A stretch of 7,599 nt of DNA, from assembly GCA_015663215.1 (NCBI GenBank), contig DQSP01000260.1:1-7599 (forward strand), given 5' to 3'. Shown here piece by piece: positions 1 through 5,972 of this stretch (the stretch's first letter is position 1; the number at the start of each line of letters is the position of its first letter). The position numbers and the translations under genes are program-made. This stretch comes from Sulfurimonas sp. Its GTDB lineage: Bacteria > Campylobacterota > Campylobacteria > Campylobacterales > Sulfurimonadaceae. Under the pieces are notes generated by a model. That model saw nothing but the letters and a program-made list of their open reading frames with translations, searched no databases and was not told the origin of the DNA.

Positions 1-1155
1 ATAACAACTCCTATCTCTATCTCTGCGTTTAATTTAAGTGGTGCAAAAAAACTTGCTAATCCAGATGGGTTTTCTATAGTTCTTGATCACTTTATACCTG
101 CAAAAGACATAGCTTCAGCAAATCAGGCAAAAATATCTCGTGTCTTTGCTAAAGAGCATAAACTAAAAAACTTTTTTGATGAAAAAGACATGGGAATTGA
201 GCATGCATTACTTCCTGAAAAAGGTCTTGTAGTTCCTGGTGATGTTATCATCGGTGCAGACAGTCACACTTGTACTCACGGTGCTCTTGGTGCCTTTTCA
301 ACTGGTATGGGTTCAACTGACCTTGCGTTTGCCATGATTACTGGGGGCAACTGGTTTAAGGTTCCTGAGTCTATCAAAGTAAACCTAAGTGGAAAACCAG
401 GACATCATACAACTGGTAAAGACATCATCTTAGAAATCATTCGCCGTATTGGTGTTGATGGTGCGCTGTATCAAACGCTAGAGTTTACTGGTTCAACGAT
501 AGAACACTTAAATATGGACGATAGATTTTCTATGTGTAACATGGCTATTGAAGCGGGGGCGAAGAGTGGAATAGTTGCGTATGATGATGTAACAGCAGAG
601 TTTTTAAGCGACAAAAACCTTGCTCGTGAGCCCCGTATTCATTACTCTGATGATGATGCTTCTTATTCGCTTGTTCTTGACATCGATGTAGCTGCATTAG
701 AGCCTGTTATCGCTTATCCATTTTTACCATCAAATGGTCACAGTATCACCAAAGCAGTAGCAGATCACATCAAAATAGATCAAGCATTTATCGGTTCATG
801 TACTAATGGGCGTTTAGGTGACCTTAAAATTGCCTCTGAAATCCTTAAAGGTAAAAAAGTTCATGAAGATGTTCGTCTTATCGTAACGCCAGCAACTCAA
901 AGAATCTTAAAAGAAGCATATAGACTCGGATATATGGACATAATTATCGACGCAGGTGGTGTTGTTTCTAATCCTACTTGTGGTGCTTGTCTAGGTGGAT
1001 ACATGGGAATACTTGGTGATAATGAAAAAGCTATCTCTACAACTAACCGTAATTTTGTTGGTCGTATGGGGAGCCGTTCTTCTGAGGTCTACTTAGCAAA
1101 CTCTGCGGTAGCAGCCATTAGTGCTATTACAGGTTACATAACAGATCCGAGATAA
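1..1155 (+). CDS. leuC: 3-isopropylmalate dehydratase large subunit, 5'-truncated by the window
   Basis: Large subunit of the [4Fe-4S] isomerase that converts 2-isopropylmalate to 3-isopropylmalate in cytoplasmic leucine biosynthesis, working with LeuD. The frame is open from base 1, giving 384 residues; family members have about 420, so roughly the first 35-40 residues are missing. The ATG at 190 is internal, because conserved aconitase-fold sequence (VLDHFIPAKD, then NQAKISRVFAKEH) lies upstream of it in the same frame. Visible signatures are GADSHTCTHGALGAF (bases about 259-303), SCTNGR with its cluster cysteine at 799-801, and CGAC with cysteines at 979-981 and 988-990, which gives the three expected iron-sulfur ligands. 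The C-terminal RNFVGRMGS segment is also typical. leuD is not directly downstream, so it must be elsewhere. Homoaconitase-type relatives share this fold, but LeuC is the best call. Confidence 0.95.
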   Translation: MTTPISISAFNLSGAKKLANPDGFSIVLDHFIPAKDIASANQAKISRVFAKEHKLKNFFDEKDMGIEHALLPEKGLVVPGDVIIGADSHTCTHGALGAFSTGMGSTDLAFAMITGGNWFKVPESIKVNLSGKPGHHTTGKDIILEIIRRIGVDGALYQTLEFTGSTIEHLNMDDRFSMCNMAIEAGAKSGIVAYDDVTAEFLSDKNLAREPRIHYSDDDASYSLVLDIDVAALEPVIAYPFLPSNGHSITKAVADHIKIDQAFIGSCTNGRLGDLKIASEILKGKKVHEDVRLIVTPATQRILKEAYRLGYMDIIIDAGGVVSNPTCGACLGGYMGILGDNEKAISTTNRNFVGRMGSRSSEVYLANSAVAAISAITGYITDPR

Positions 1156-1174
1156 TAATCTCATTAATTAACAA

Positions 1175-1188
1175 TACACTTTCGTGTA
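1175..1188 (+). other. Small hairpin in the leuC-ompA gap
   Basis: TACAC and GTGTA form a perfect 5-bp stem around a 4-base loop in the 51-base gap between leuC and the OmpA-type gene, ending 18 bases before the ATG. No T-run follows, so it is a poor intrinsic terminator. It may be part of the ompA mRNA leader, or chance. The left arm plus the next base (TACACT, 1175-1180) could instead serve as a weak -10 box for ompA. Which of these is true cannot be decided from sequence. Confidence 0.25.
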
Positions 1189-1206
1189 AATATAAAAGGA
1201 AATAAA

Positions 1207-2346
1207 ATGAAAAAACTTCTTCTCATCCCAGCACTTTTGGCTGGTACTTTGGCGTTCTCAGAGCAAAAAGCTTACGAAATCTCTCCTATGATTGGGTATA
1301 ACTATCATGAATCTAGTTTAGGTTTTAAAGATGATGGTTATTTTCTTGGAGGTTTAGAGTTTCAAATAAATGATGTTGACTCTAAAATCAAACCTGAATT
1401 TTCTCTCTTCATTTCTGAGAGTGTAGATTACACAAGTGGTTTAAGCACAGATACTATTCGTGGTGCGGTTAATGGTGTTTATACTTACGATGAGATGAGT
1501 TCGTTTGTTCCATTCGCTAAAGCAGGTTTAGGTATAGAAGATGTAAGTACAGAGACTGTTACAAGCAAAAGTGGTCTCTTTGTTGATGTTGGTGTTGGTG
1601 CTAAAGTAAACTTTACAAAAAACCTTGCTCTTAAACTTGAAGCAATGTATCTTGGAAAAGTTGCAACACATAACGAAGGTATACTCGATCACAATATAAT
1701 TGCACTTGTAGGTCTAACATATGCTTTTGGTGAGATAGAGCAAAAAAGTGTTGCACCAGAGCCAGTAAAAGAAGAGCCTGTTCCTGTTATTGCTCCAGTA
1801 ATAGTTGCTGCTCCTGTTATAATTGATGGAGATGATGACAAGGATGGAGTTTTAAACTCTAAAGATAGCTGTCCAAATACTCCTGCTGGAGTAACAGTCA
1901 ATGCTAAGGGATGTAATGTTGACAATGATAATGATGGTGTTTTAAATGCTAACGATATCTGTCCAAATACCCCTGTAGGCGAAACTGTAAATAGTGATGG
2001 TTGTCCACAAACAGTTGCATTAGATATCAACTTTGAAAACAACTCTGATAGCATTAAAGAAGCATCTCATACTAAGTTACAAGCTTATGCAGACTTCCTA
2101 GCACTACATACAAACTATAGTGCAAAAATAGTAGGCTACACAGACAGTAAAGGAAGTGCGGCATACAACCAAAAACTTTCTCAAAAGAGAGCAGATGCAG
2201 TTGTTGCCCAACTCATTGCTAAGGGTGTAAGCGCAACACAACTCTCAGCACTTGGACGTGGTGAAGAAAATCCTATTGCAGATAATGCAACAAGCGAAGG
2301 TATGGCTAAAAATAGACGTATCGAAGCAGAACTTACAAGAAACTAA
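1207..2346 (+). CDS. OmpA-family outer-membrane protein with thrombospondin type-3 repeats
   Basis: Structural outer-membrane protein that tethers the membrane to peptidoglycan. Residues 1 to about 18 form a Sec signal peptide ([18 protein letters not shown]). Residues about 20-175 are an alternating-strand segment typical of an eight-stranded barrel, ending in an aromatic strand (TYAF). A proline/valine-rich linker (about 182-205) leads to two 30-residue, Asp/Asn-rich repeats (207-266), each with DKDGV/DNDGV and CPNTP motifs, which are thrombospondin type-3 calcium-binding units. Residues about 270-379 are the OmpA C-terminal domain; D313 in GYTDSKG and R328 in LSQKRADAV match the residues known to bind diaminopimelate in the family. 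The start has AAGGAA about 6 bases upstream. It is followed after one base by mobA, so the two are probably cotranscribed. The domain call is firm; the specific physiological role is unknown. Confidence 0.93.
   Translation: MKKLLLIPALLAGTLAFSEQKAYEISPMIGYNYHESSLGFKDDGYFLGGLEFQINDVDSKIKPEFSLFISESVDYTSGLSTDTIRGAVNGVYTYDEMSSFVPFAKAGLGIEDVSTETVTSKSGLFVDVGVGAKVNFTKNLALKLEAMYLGKVATHNEGILDHNIIALVGLTYAFGEIEQKSVAPEPVKEEPVPVIAPVIVAAPVIIDGDDDKDGVLNSKDSCPNTPAGVTVNAKGCNVDNDNDGVLNANDICPNTPVGETVNSDGCPQTVALDINFENNSDSIKEASHTKLQAYADFLALHTNYSAKIVGYTDSKGSAAYNQKLSQKRADAVVAQLIAKGVSATQLSALGRGEENPIADNATSEGMAKNRRIEAELTRN
1825..2004 (+). repeat. Two tandem 30-codon thrombospondin type-3 repeats inside the OmpA-type gene
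   Basis: Units at 1825-1914 and 1915-2004 encode residues 207-236 and 237-266. Both follow the pattern D-rich / GVLN / D / CPNTP / GxTVN / GC. At DNA level they share CTGTCCAAATAC at 1869-1880 and 1959-1970, exactly 90 bases apart. Each unit has two cysteines (222/236 and 252/266) that could pair in the periplasm, and acidic side chains suited to calcium. Divergence between the units elsewhere suggests an old duplication. Confidence 0.85.
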
Positions 2347-2347
2347 T

Positions 2348-2926
2348 ATGTTAAATATCCCCTGTGTTATCTTTGCAGGTGGAAAAAGCTCAAGAATGGG
2401 AGAAGACAAAACTCTTCTTCCCTTTGGGAGCTTTACAACTCTCACAGAATTTCAACACTCCAGACTCTCAAAACTTTTTACCAATGTTTACATCTCATGT
2501 AAAGATAAAAATAAGTTCTCTTTTGCTGCAAACTACATAGAAGATAAGGTTTTAGAAAATAGTTTTGCTCCTACTATCGCATTTATCTCTATATTTGAGC
2601 ACTTACAATGTGATACATTTTTTGCTATTAGTGTAGACACTCCCTTTATAAGTGAGAAAATAATTTTAAAACTACTAGAAGCAGACTCAAACATAGTCGA
2701 TGCAACTATTGCAAAAACAGAGGATGGCATACAACCTCTGTGTGGCATTTATCATCTCTCTTTACTACCATCATTTAAAAAGATGCTCAAAGAAAATAAT
2801 CATAAACTAAACTATCTACTAAAAAATTCACAAACAACTTATGTCACTTTTACAAATGACGATAGTTTTCTAAATCTTAACCATCCACATGAATATGCAA
2901 AAGCACTTACATTAATTACTAGCTAA
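2348..2926 (+). CDS. mobA: Molybdenum cofactor guanylyltransferase
   Basis: Transfers GMP from GTP to molybdopterin to form the guanine-dinucleotide cofactor used by DMSO-reductase-family enzymes such as periplasmic nitrate reductase or formate dehydrogenase. The protein is 192 residues, close to the 194 of E. coli MobA. The nucleotide-binding signature [13 protein letters not shown] spans residues 9-21, with K21 as the expected phosphate-contacting lysine. The SVDTPF segment holds D97, the likely magnesium ligand. QPLCGIYH (129-136) and [10 protein letters not shown] (174-183) match the family's C-terminal motifs. I chose the ATG at 2348 because the signature follows at once; an earlier in-frame ATG at 2252 lies inside the ompA coding sequence and would add 32 unrelated residues. 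No good Shine-Dalgarno is visible and the start is one base past the upstream stop, which suggests translational coupling. Confidence 0.92.
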   Translation: MLNIPCVIFAGGKSSRMGEDKTLLPFGSFTTLTEFQHSRLSKLFTNVYISCKDKNKFSFAANYIEDKVLENSFAPTIAFISIFEHLQCDTFFAISVDTPFISEKIILKLLEADSNIVDATIAKTEDGIQPLCGIYHLSLLPSFKKMLKENNHKLNYLLKNSQTTYVTFTNDDSFLNLNHPHEYAKALTLITS

Positions 2927-2944
2927 TTATTAACACCTCTTCGC

Positions 2945-2950
2945 TATAAT
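2945..2950 (+). promoter_or_regulatory. Candidate -10 box for moaC
   Basis: A perfect TATAAT preceded by CGC sits 26 bases before the moaC ATG, in the 49-base gap after mobA. No convincing -35 hexamer lies 16-18 bases upstream. This is usual for Campylobacterota housekeeping promoters, which depend mainly on an extended -10 and AT-rich periodicity. The leader would be only about 18-20 bases. If real, moaC starts a separate transcript from ompA-mobA. Confidence 0.5.
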
Positions 2951-2975
2951 AGTAAAAAACAAAAAAGATTTTACT

Positions 2976-3446
2976 ATGAAACTAACCCATTTAGATGAAA
3001 ACCAAAGACCAAAAATGGTCGATGTGAGTGATAAAAACGAAACTACTAGAGTCGCTGTTGCTAGTGGAACTATACAAATGAGCCAAGATGCTTACGATGC
3101 TATAGTCACTGAAAAAACAAAAAAAGGTCCTGTTTTACAGACTGCAGTTATAGCTGCTATCATGGGTGTGAAAAAAACGAGTGAAATTATCCCTATGTGT
3201 CATCCTCTTAACCTTAGCGGTATAAACTGCGATGTCGAAGAACTTCCAGAACTTCCAGGGTTTAAGCTTATAGTCACAGCAAAACTAAAAGGTCAAACGG
3301 GTGTTGAAATGGAAGCACTTACAGGAACGAGCATAGGACTACTTACTATATACGATATGGTAAAAGCTATAGATAAGGGTATGATAATCCGTAATGTACA
3401 GCTAGAAACTAAATCAGGAGGTAAAAGTGGAGACTATAAACGATAG
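2976..3446 (+). CDS. moaC: Cyclic pyranopterin monophosphate synthase
   Basis: Works with the radical-SAM enzyme MoaA in the first stage of molybdenum-cofactor synthesis, turning 3',8-cyclo-7,8-dihydro-GTP into cyclic pyranopterin monophosphate in the cytoplasm. The 156-residue length is normal for the family. Hallmarks are [16 protein letters not shown] at the N-terminus, KKGPVLQTA with K50, MCHPL (74-78), GVEMEALTG (109-117), [14 protein letters not shown] (123-136) with D127 and K130, and the C-terminal KSGGKSG (146-152). K50, D127 and K130 correspond by motif to E. coli K51, D128 and K131, so the enzyme looks intact. The ribosome-binding site is weak (AAAAAGA). The product is needed by every molybdopterin enzyme, including the SoxC encoded downstream. 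Its last 20 bases overlap the next gene. Confidence 0.96.
   Translation: MKLTHLDENQRPKMVDVSDKNETTRVAVASGTIQMSQDAYDAIVTEKTKKGPVLQTAVIAAIMGVKKTSEIIPMCHPLNLSGINCDVEELPELPGFKLIVTAKLKGQTGVEMEALTGTSIGLLTIYDMVKAIDKGMIIRNVQLETKSGGKSGDYKR
3416..3421 (+). promoter_or_regulatory. Strong Shine-Dalgarno inside moaC for the GTG-started DUF493 gene
   Basis: AGGAGG lies 5 bases before the GTG at 3427, within the codons for the moaC SGGK segment. It fixes the start of the downstream gene, which has no ATG in frame until about base 3604, well past its conserved N-terminal motif. Confidence 0.8.
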
Positions 3447-3696
3447 TAAACAAAAAGTAGTTATAGAGTATCCTTGTAGCTGGTGTTATAAAATCATAGC
3501 AAGTGAGAGGGCTGCATTAGAACAGGCTATAAGAGATGTAATAGATGACAGAGATCACTCAGTTAGCCATTCTAACAAGTCTAAAACAGGCAAGTATATC
3601 AGTATGAATCTTGACCTACTTGTTCATAATGAAGATGATAGAACTTTTATTTTTGATGCGCTTAAAAGACATCAAGATATCAAAATGGTACTTTAA
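3427..3696 (+). CDS. DUF493 (YbeD/HP0495-like) small protein
   Basis: An 89-residue protein of the DUF493 family, small ferredoxin-like-fold proteins including E. coli YbeD and H. pylori HP0495, with no established biochemical function. The family mark is the [12 protein letters not shown] segment (residues about 14-25), matching the YPCxWxY region that I recall in HP0495. The rest is a predicted alpha/beta mix: a helix at about 27-40, then strands around [11 protein letters not shown] (56-66), a helix at [12 protein letters not shown] (69-80), and a final IKMVL strand. It starts at GTG with an excellent AGGAGG and overlaps moaC by 20 bases in a different frame, so translation is probably coupled. 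The next gene follows after 12 bases. An ACT-like regulatory role has been suggested for the fold, but nothing here shows it. Confidence 0.85.
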   Translation: METINDSKQKVVIEYPCSWCYKIIASERAALEQAIRDVIDDRDHSVSHSNKSKTGKYISMNLDLLVHNEDDRTFIFDALKRHQDIKMVL

Positions 3697-3708
3697 AAAG
3701 GAAAAATA

Positions 3709-4746
3709 ATGGCACAAGAAATAGCACAAAATCTAGAATCACTTTACAATAAAAGGTTTAAAACTATCGACAAAAGAATTCTTACAGCTTTAGACAAGGC
3801 AAAAGTAGATTTGGACTCTCTCGCTTTAGAAGAAGTTCGACAAGTAACTACTACTATCATTGACCTTGAGACAAAAGTCCTACAAGAAGATGTACAATCA
3901 CTTCTTGCAAAAAAAGAGGCTATTGAGCGTGAGTTAGAAAACAAATCTGATGCACTACAAAATACTAAATACGCTATCTTTAATGTACTAGAGGATCAAG
4001 TAGTGAAATCTGACACTGCTCTCGCAAAGCTTCACCAGATAAAACTTCAGTCAATTGACCTCTATGAAATACTAAGTGAGATGGTTGAGTCCGCTATTAT
4101 AACAGCATTGGAAAAAGATACAGCTGGTGATATCACAGAGTCAAATACAGAAGTTATAAAAGAGATAAGTTATGAGTCAATCAAAGAAGGCTCGCTTAAT
4201 ACTATTCGTGTGAGAAAGATACTCTCTACGATTTTAGTTGCTGCTATTGATATGGCTGAGGCAACACCAACTAGAGCAGAACAAATTTTAAGTTCTACTC
4301 TCAAGGGAATGCGAAGTGGACTTATTAAATCAATAGATAGATTTAAACAACGTCTTGAGTTTATGCCCGTTGAAGCCAAGCATATACTTATAGAGGACTA
4401 CGATACAATTATAGAAGACTTGAACCAAACAGATACACTTTTTGCTCAAGTTGTAGCAACTCAGGCCAATGAAAGTTCTAAGGAGATTAAAAATATTCTT
4501 ATTCAACTCAATAAAGATATGGCTTATGATCTTGAAGAACTTATTTTAATCTCTAAAGAGACAGCCGACATTATGAAAAGTAGATTTTCTGCATTTGCTA
4601 AAAATGCTATGAAAAAAGCAGATATAGCACTCAAGTCACCTAAGGCACAAGAAGCAAAAAGAATGGGTATGCAGGCATTTGGTGTAGCCCGTGTTGCACT
4701 TGGAAGTGCTATAAAATACGGCAAAGATGCCATAGATAAAAAATAA
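3709..4746 (+). CDS. Uncharacterised all-helical, coiled-coil-rich protein
   Basis: I do not recognise this 345-residue protein with confidence. It has no signal peptide or clear transmembrane helix, so it is probably cytoplasmic. Composition is rich in E, K, A, L, I and S with almost no aromatic, Cys or Gly-rich stretches. Residues about 40-85 (LETKVLQED through AIERELENK) look like a heptad coiled coil. A more polar break around 137-147 separates two helical halves. The middle (about 160-220) carries VRKILSTILVAAIDMAE and LKGMRSGLIKSIDRFKQR, and the C-terminus (about 316-337) is an amphipathic helix with AFGVARVALGSAI that might touch a membrane. AAGGAA lies 5 bases before the ATG. It sits 12 bases after the DUF493 gene and 20 before the membrane-protein gene, in one run. 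Structural or scaffold roles are possible; no enzyme motif is visible. Confidence 0.75.
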   Translation: MAQEIAQNLESLYNKRFKTIDKRILTALDKAKVDLDSLALEEVRQVTTTIIDLETKVLQEDVQSLLAKKEAIERELENKSDALQNTKYAIFNVLEDQVVKSDTALAKLHQIKLQSIDLYEILSEMVESAIITALEKDTAGDITESNTEVIKEISYESIKEGSLNTIRVRKILSTILVAAIDMAEATPTRAEQILSSTLKGMRSGLIKSIDRFKQRLEFMPVEAKHILIEDYDTIIEDLNQTDTLFAQVVATQANESSKEIKNILIQLNKDMAYDLEELILISKETADIMKSRFSAFAKNAMKKADIALKSPKAQEAKRMGMQAFGVARVALGSAIKYGKDAIDKK

Positions 4747-4766
4747 ACTACAACAAAGGACTTATT

Positions 4767-5351
4767 ATGATGATTCACCCAGCAACAGCACACTTCGCGA
4801 TGGTTTTACCAGTGGTAGCTTCGGCATTAGGTATCGCTTACCTTATAAATAGACAAGAGATGTTTTCTAAACTCTCGAGCATAAGTATCTTTTTCTCAGC
4901 CCTAGCTATGGGTGTAGTCTGGTACACAGGAAGTCAAGCAGGTCCAGAGATATATGACTACCTTAGTGAAGCTGGTCAGCATGAACTTATAGAGCATAAA
5001 GAGTTAGGGCTTTATCTTGCCATAGCTATGGGTATAATATTTATACTTAAAGCTCTCGGCTGTCAAACAAAGAAGTTTGCACTCGAAGCACTTGCTATAG
5101 TTTTACTCTTAGGAGCAACGGCTACGACATTTCTTCAAGGAAAAGATGGAGGGGAAATAGTCTATAACCACGGAACACCGTTTAAGTCTTTCATGATTTT
5201 AGATACACTCAATGAAGCTGAACAAACTGCATCAGAAGAAGAGAGTGCTGAGGCTAAACTAGAAGTATATGAAGAAGCTCTCGAAGATATAAAACTTATA
5301 GATGAAGAGATAGAAATATTTTATGGCAATAAAGCTGAGGAAACAGAGTAA
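4767..5351 (+). CDS. DUF2231-like four-helix membrane protein
   Basis: A 194-residue predicted inner-membrane protein resembling the DUF2231/COG4244 group, whose function is not established. Four hydrophobic helices are visible at about 8-27, 36-55, 78-97 and 105-124. The N-terminal HPATAHF motif (H4, H9) and the GGEIVYNHG segment after helix 4 (about 128-136, H135) fit that family; H72 and H77 lie just before helix 3. These histidines could bind haem or metal, which is inference. Residues about 150-194 form a strongly acidic, probably helical tail not typical of the core domain. AAAGGA lies 6 bases before the first of two adjacent ATGs (4767 and 4770); either could be used. It follows the helical-protein gene by 20 bases and precedes the small gene at 5354 by two. 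Confidence 0.78.
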   Translation: MMIHPATAHFAMVLPVVASALGIAYLINRQEMFSKLSSISIFFSALAMGVVWYTGSQAGPEIYDYLSEAGQHELIEHKELGLYLAIAMGIIFILKALGCQTKKFALEALAIVLLLGATATTFLQGKDGGEIVYNHGTPFKSFMILDTLNEAEQTASEEESAEAKLEVYEEALEDIKLIDEEIEIFYGNKAEETE

Positions 5352-5353
5352 TA

Positions 5354-5491
5354 ATGCCTATAGACACAGAAGAACAAAAAAATCTAATCCTCAAAGAGTT
5401 AGAAAGTTATAAAACTAATAACTCTTGCATGAAGCCACTCTTTGAAAGTATGAAAGAGATTTCTGCTTGGCTCAAAGAGAGAGAAAAGTAA
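5354..5491 (+). CDS. Small 45-residue protein, candidate antitoxin of the RelE/ParE-like gene
   Basis: A 45-codon frame that fills the gap between the membrane-protein gene (two bases upstream) and the toxin-like gene, whose ATG shares the last base of this TAA stop (TAATG). The protein begins MPIDTEEQKN and ends SAWLKEREK. It is predicted as two short charged helices around a central SCMKPLF segment. GAGG at 5337-5340 is a distant, weak ribosome-binding site, so it is probably coupled to the gene before it. The evidence that it is real is its tight fit, its length without stops in an AT-rich genome, and the overlap. The antitoxin role rests on position only: antitoxins often precede their toxin and overlap its start. 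It is much shorter than ParD or RelB, and no ribbon-helix-helix motif is evident. Confidence 0.6.
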   Translation: MPIDTEEQKNLILKELESYKTNNSCMKPLFESMKEISAWLKEREK

Positions 5492-5763
5492 TGAATATTC
5501 TTTGTACTGCACTTTACGAGAAGCAATTAAAAGTTATTTTAGAAGAATATATAAAAGAAAACTATGAAGCGACTAAAAAGTTTAAACTCTATTTAGACAC
5601 AATTCTAATAAACCTTCCAACTAAAGTAAATAAATACAAAAAAGCACAACTCTTTGATAATGAAGATATAAAAGAAATACCGCATGAAGATTTTAATATA
5701 CTTTTTTTTATAGATAAGATAAGTGAAAATTATCTTATTCTTGCAATTTTACCAAAAGATTAA
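5491..5763 (+). CDS. RelE/ParE-superfamily toxin-like protein
   Basis: A 90-residue protein with the layout of the RelE/ParE toxin fold. It has a short first strand (MNILCTALY), a helical hairpin at about 8-42 (KQLKVILEEYIKENY, ATKKFKLYLDTILINLP), then KYKKAQLFDNEDIKEI (48-63) and strands DFNILFFID (67-75) and NYLILAIL (80-87). The 'LP...KYKK...FDN.DI.E' run resembles ParE-like toxins I recall from Campylobacterota. ParE members poison gyrase and RelE members cleave ribosome-bound mRNA; I cannot tell which applies, and the C-terminus lacks an obvious RelE-type catalytic set. I chose the ATG at 5491, overlapping the upstream stop, over an in-frame TTG at 5467 that would add 8 residues and lie inside the small gene. 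A GAGAGA tract precedes it. It closes the moaC-to-toxin run. Confidence 0.72.
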   Translation: MNILCTALYEKQLKVILEEYIKENYEATKKFKLYLDTILINLPTKVNKYKKAQLFDNEDIKEIPHEDFNILFFIDKISENYLILAILPKD

Positions 5764-5840
5764 GCTTATTTTTGTTTCATTTTGTAACTGTTAAGATGAG
5801 AAAGCTTATTAATATCACAATTAAATCACATACAATGGGG

Positions 5841-5898
5841 TTTGACCCTAATCCTAAATATATAATTAAGTATAAAATGGCATAATGTTAGGGTAAAA
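5841..5898 (+). promoter_or_regulatory. Widely spaced inverted repeat, candidate operator or RNA stem upstream of soxC
   Basis: TTTGACCCTAAT (5841-5852) and GTTAGGGTAAAA (5887-5898) are reverse complements at 10 of 12 positions, including a perfect 7-bp core (ACCCTAA and TTAGGGT). The centres are 46 bp apart and enclose AT-rich sequence with two -10-like boxes. The left core can also pair with GGGGT just upstream (5836-5841 with 5845-5850, three-base loop). The GC-rich cores stand out from their surroundings. A dimeric regulator's half-sites or alternative RNA pairing are both possible. Confidence 0.35.
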
Positions 5899-5960
5899 AA
5901 CTTCGTATATTTAAATAACAGAGTTAATGTATTAAAATAAATAATAGACAACAACCTACA

Positions 5961-5967
5961 AAAGGAG
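5961..5967 (+). promoter_or_regulatory. Shine-Dalgarno that selects the GTG start of soxC
   Basis: AAAGGAG lies 5 bases before the GTG at 5973 that begins the SoxC frame, and 3 bases before an out-of-frame ATG at 5971. The 5-base spacing favours the GTG. Confidence 0.8.
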
Positions 5968-5972
5968 AAAAT

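Larger units (their letters stand above)
5764..5972 (+). promoter_or_regulatory. Intergenic region and probable promoter region of soxCD
   Basis: The largest non-coding stretch in the window, 209 bases and very AT-rich, between the toxin-like gene and soxC. It holds a 9-bp direct repeat AAGCTTATT at 5762-5770 and 5802-5810, an A/T-rich imperfect stem (5775-5783 with 5793-5801, two G-T pairs), a dyad described separately, and several -10-like boxes (TACAAT 5831-5836, TATAAA 5871-5876, CATAAT 5881-5886). No clear intrinsic terminator with a GC stem and T-run is present. A sox-specific promoter is expected here, but its exact position cannot be fixed. Confidence 0.5.

Noticed and set aside
190..192. 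ATG at 190 as the start of leuC
   Set aside because: The same frame is open to base 1 and encodes conserved LeuC sequence upstream of it.
1689..2054. Minus-strand open frame of 121 codons across the OmpA-type repeats
   Set aside because: It mirrors the strongly supported OmpA-type coding sequence; its repeated GVFGQ segments are just the complement of the thrombospondin repeats.
2252..2347. N-terminal extension of mobA to an upstream ATG
   Set aside because: It would overlap ompA by 95 bases and add 32 residues before a family-typical N-terminus that starts at 2348.
2245..2445. Minus-strand open frame across the ompA-mobA junction
   Set aside because: It overlaps two well-supported genes, has no recognisable motif, and is expected by chance.
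2533..2748. Minus-strand open frame inside mobA
   Set aside because: It is entirely covered by conserved MobA sequence and resembles no known protein.
3744..4793. Three minus-strand open frames (3744-3944, 4170-4379, 4524-4793)
   Set aside because: They oppose the helical-protein gene; their Ser/Ile/Leu-rich composition is what antisense of E/K/A-rich helices gives.
5467..5490. TTG start for the toxin-like protein
   Set aside because: It adds eight residues unlike the family's usual start, while the ATG at 5491 overlaps the upstream stop in a typical coupling arrangement.
5775..5801. Intrinsic terminator after the toxin-like gene
   Set aside because: The stem is nearly all A-T with two G-T pairs and is followed by no T-run, so it is too weak to call.
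5842..5866. TTGACC (-35) paired with TATAAT (-10) as a classic sigma-70 promoter for soxC
   Set aside because: The spacer is only 13 bases, and 23 to the next TATAAA; neither fits the usual 16-18.
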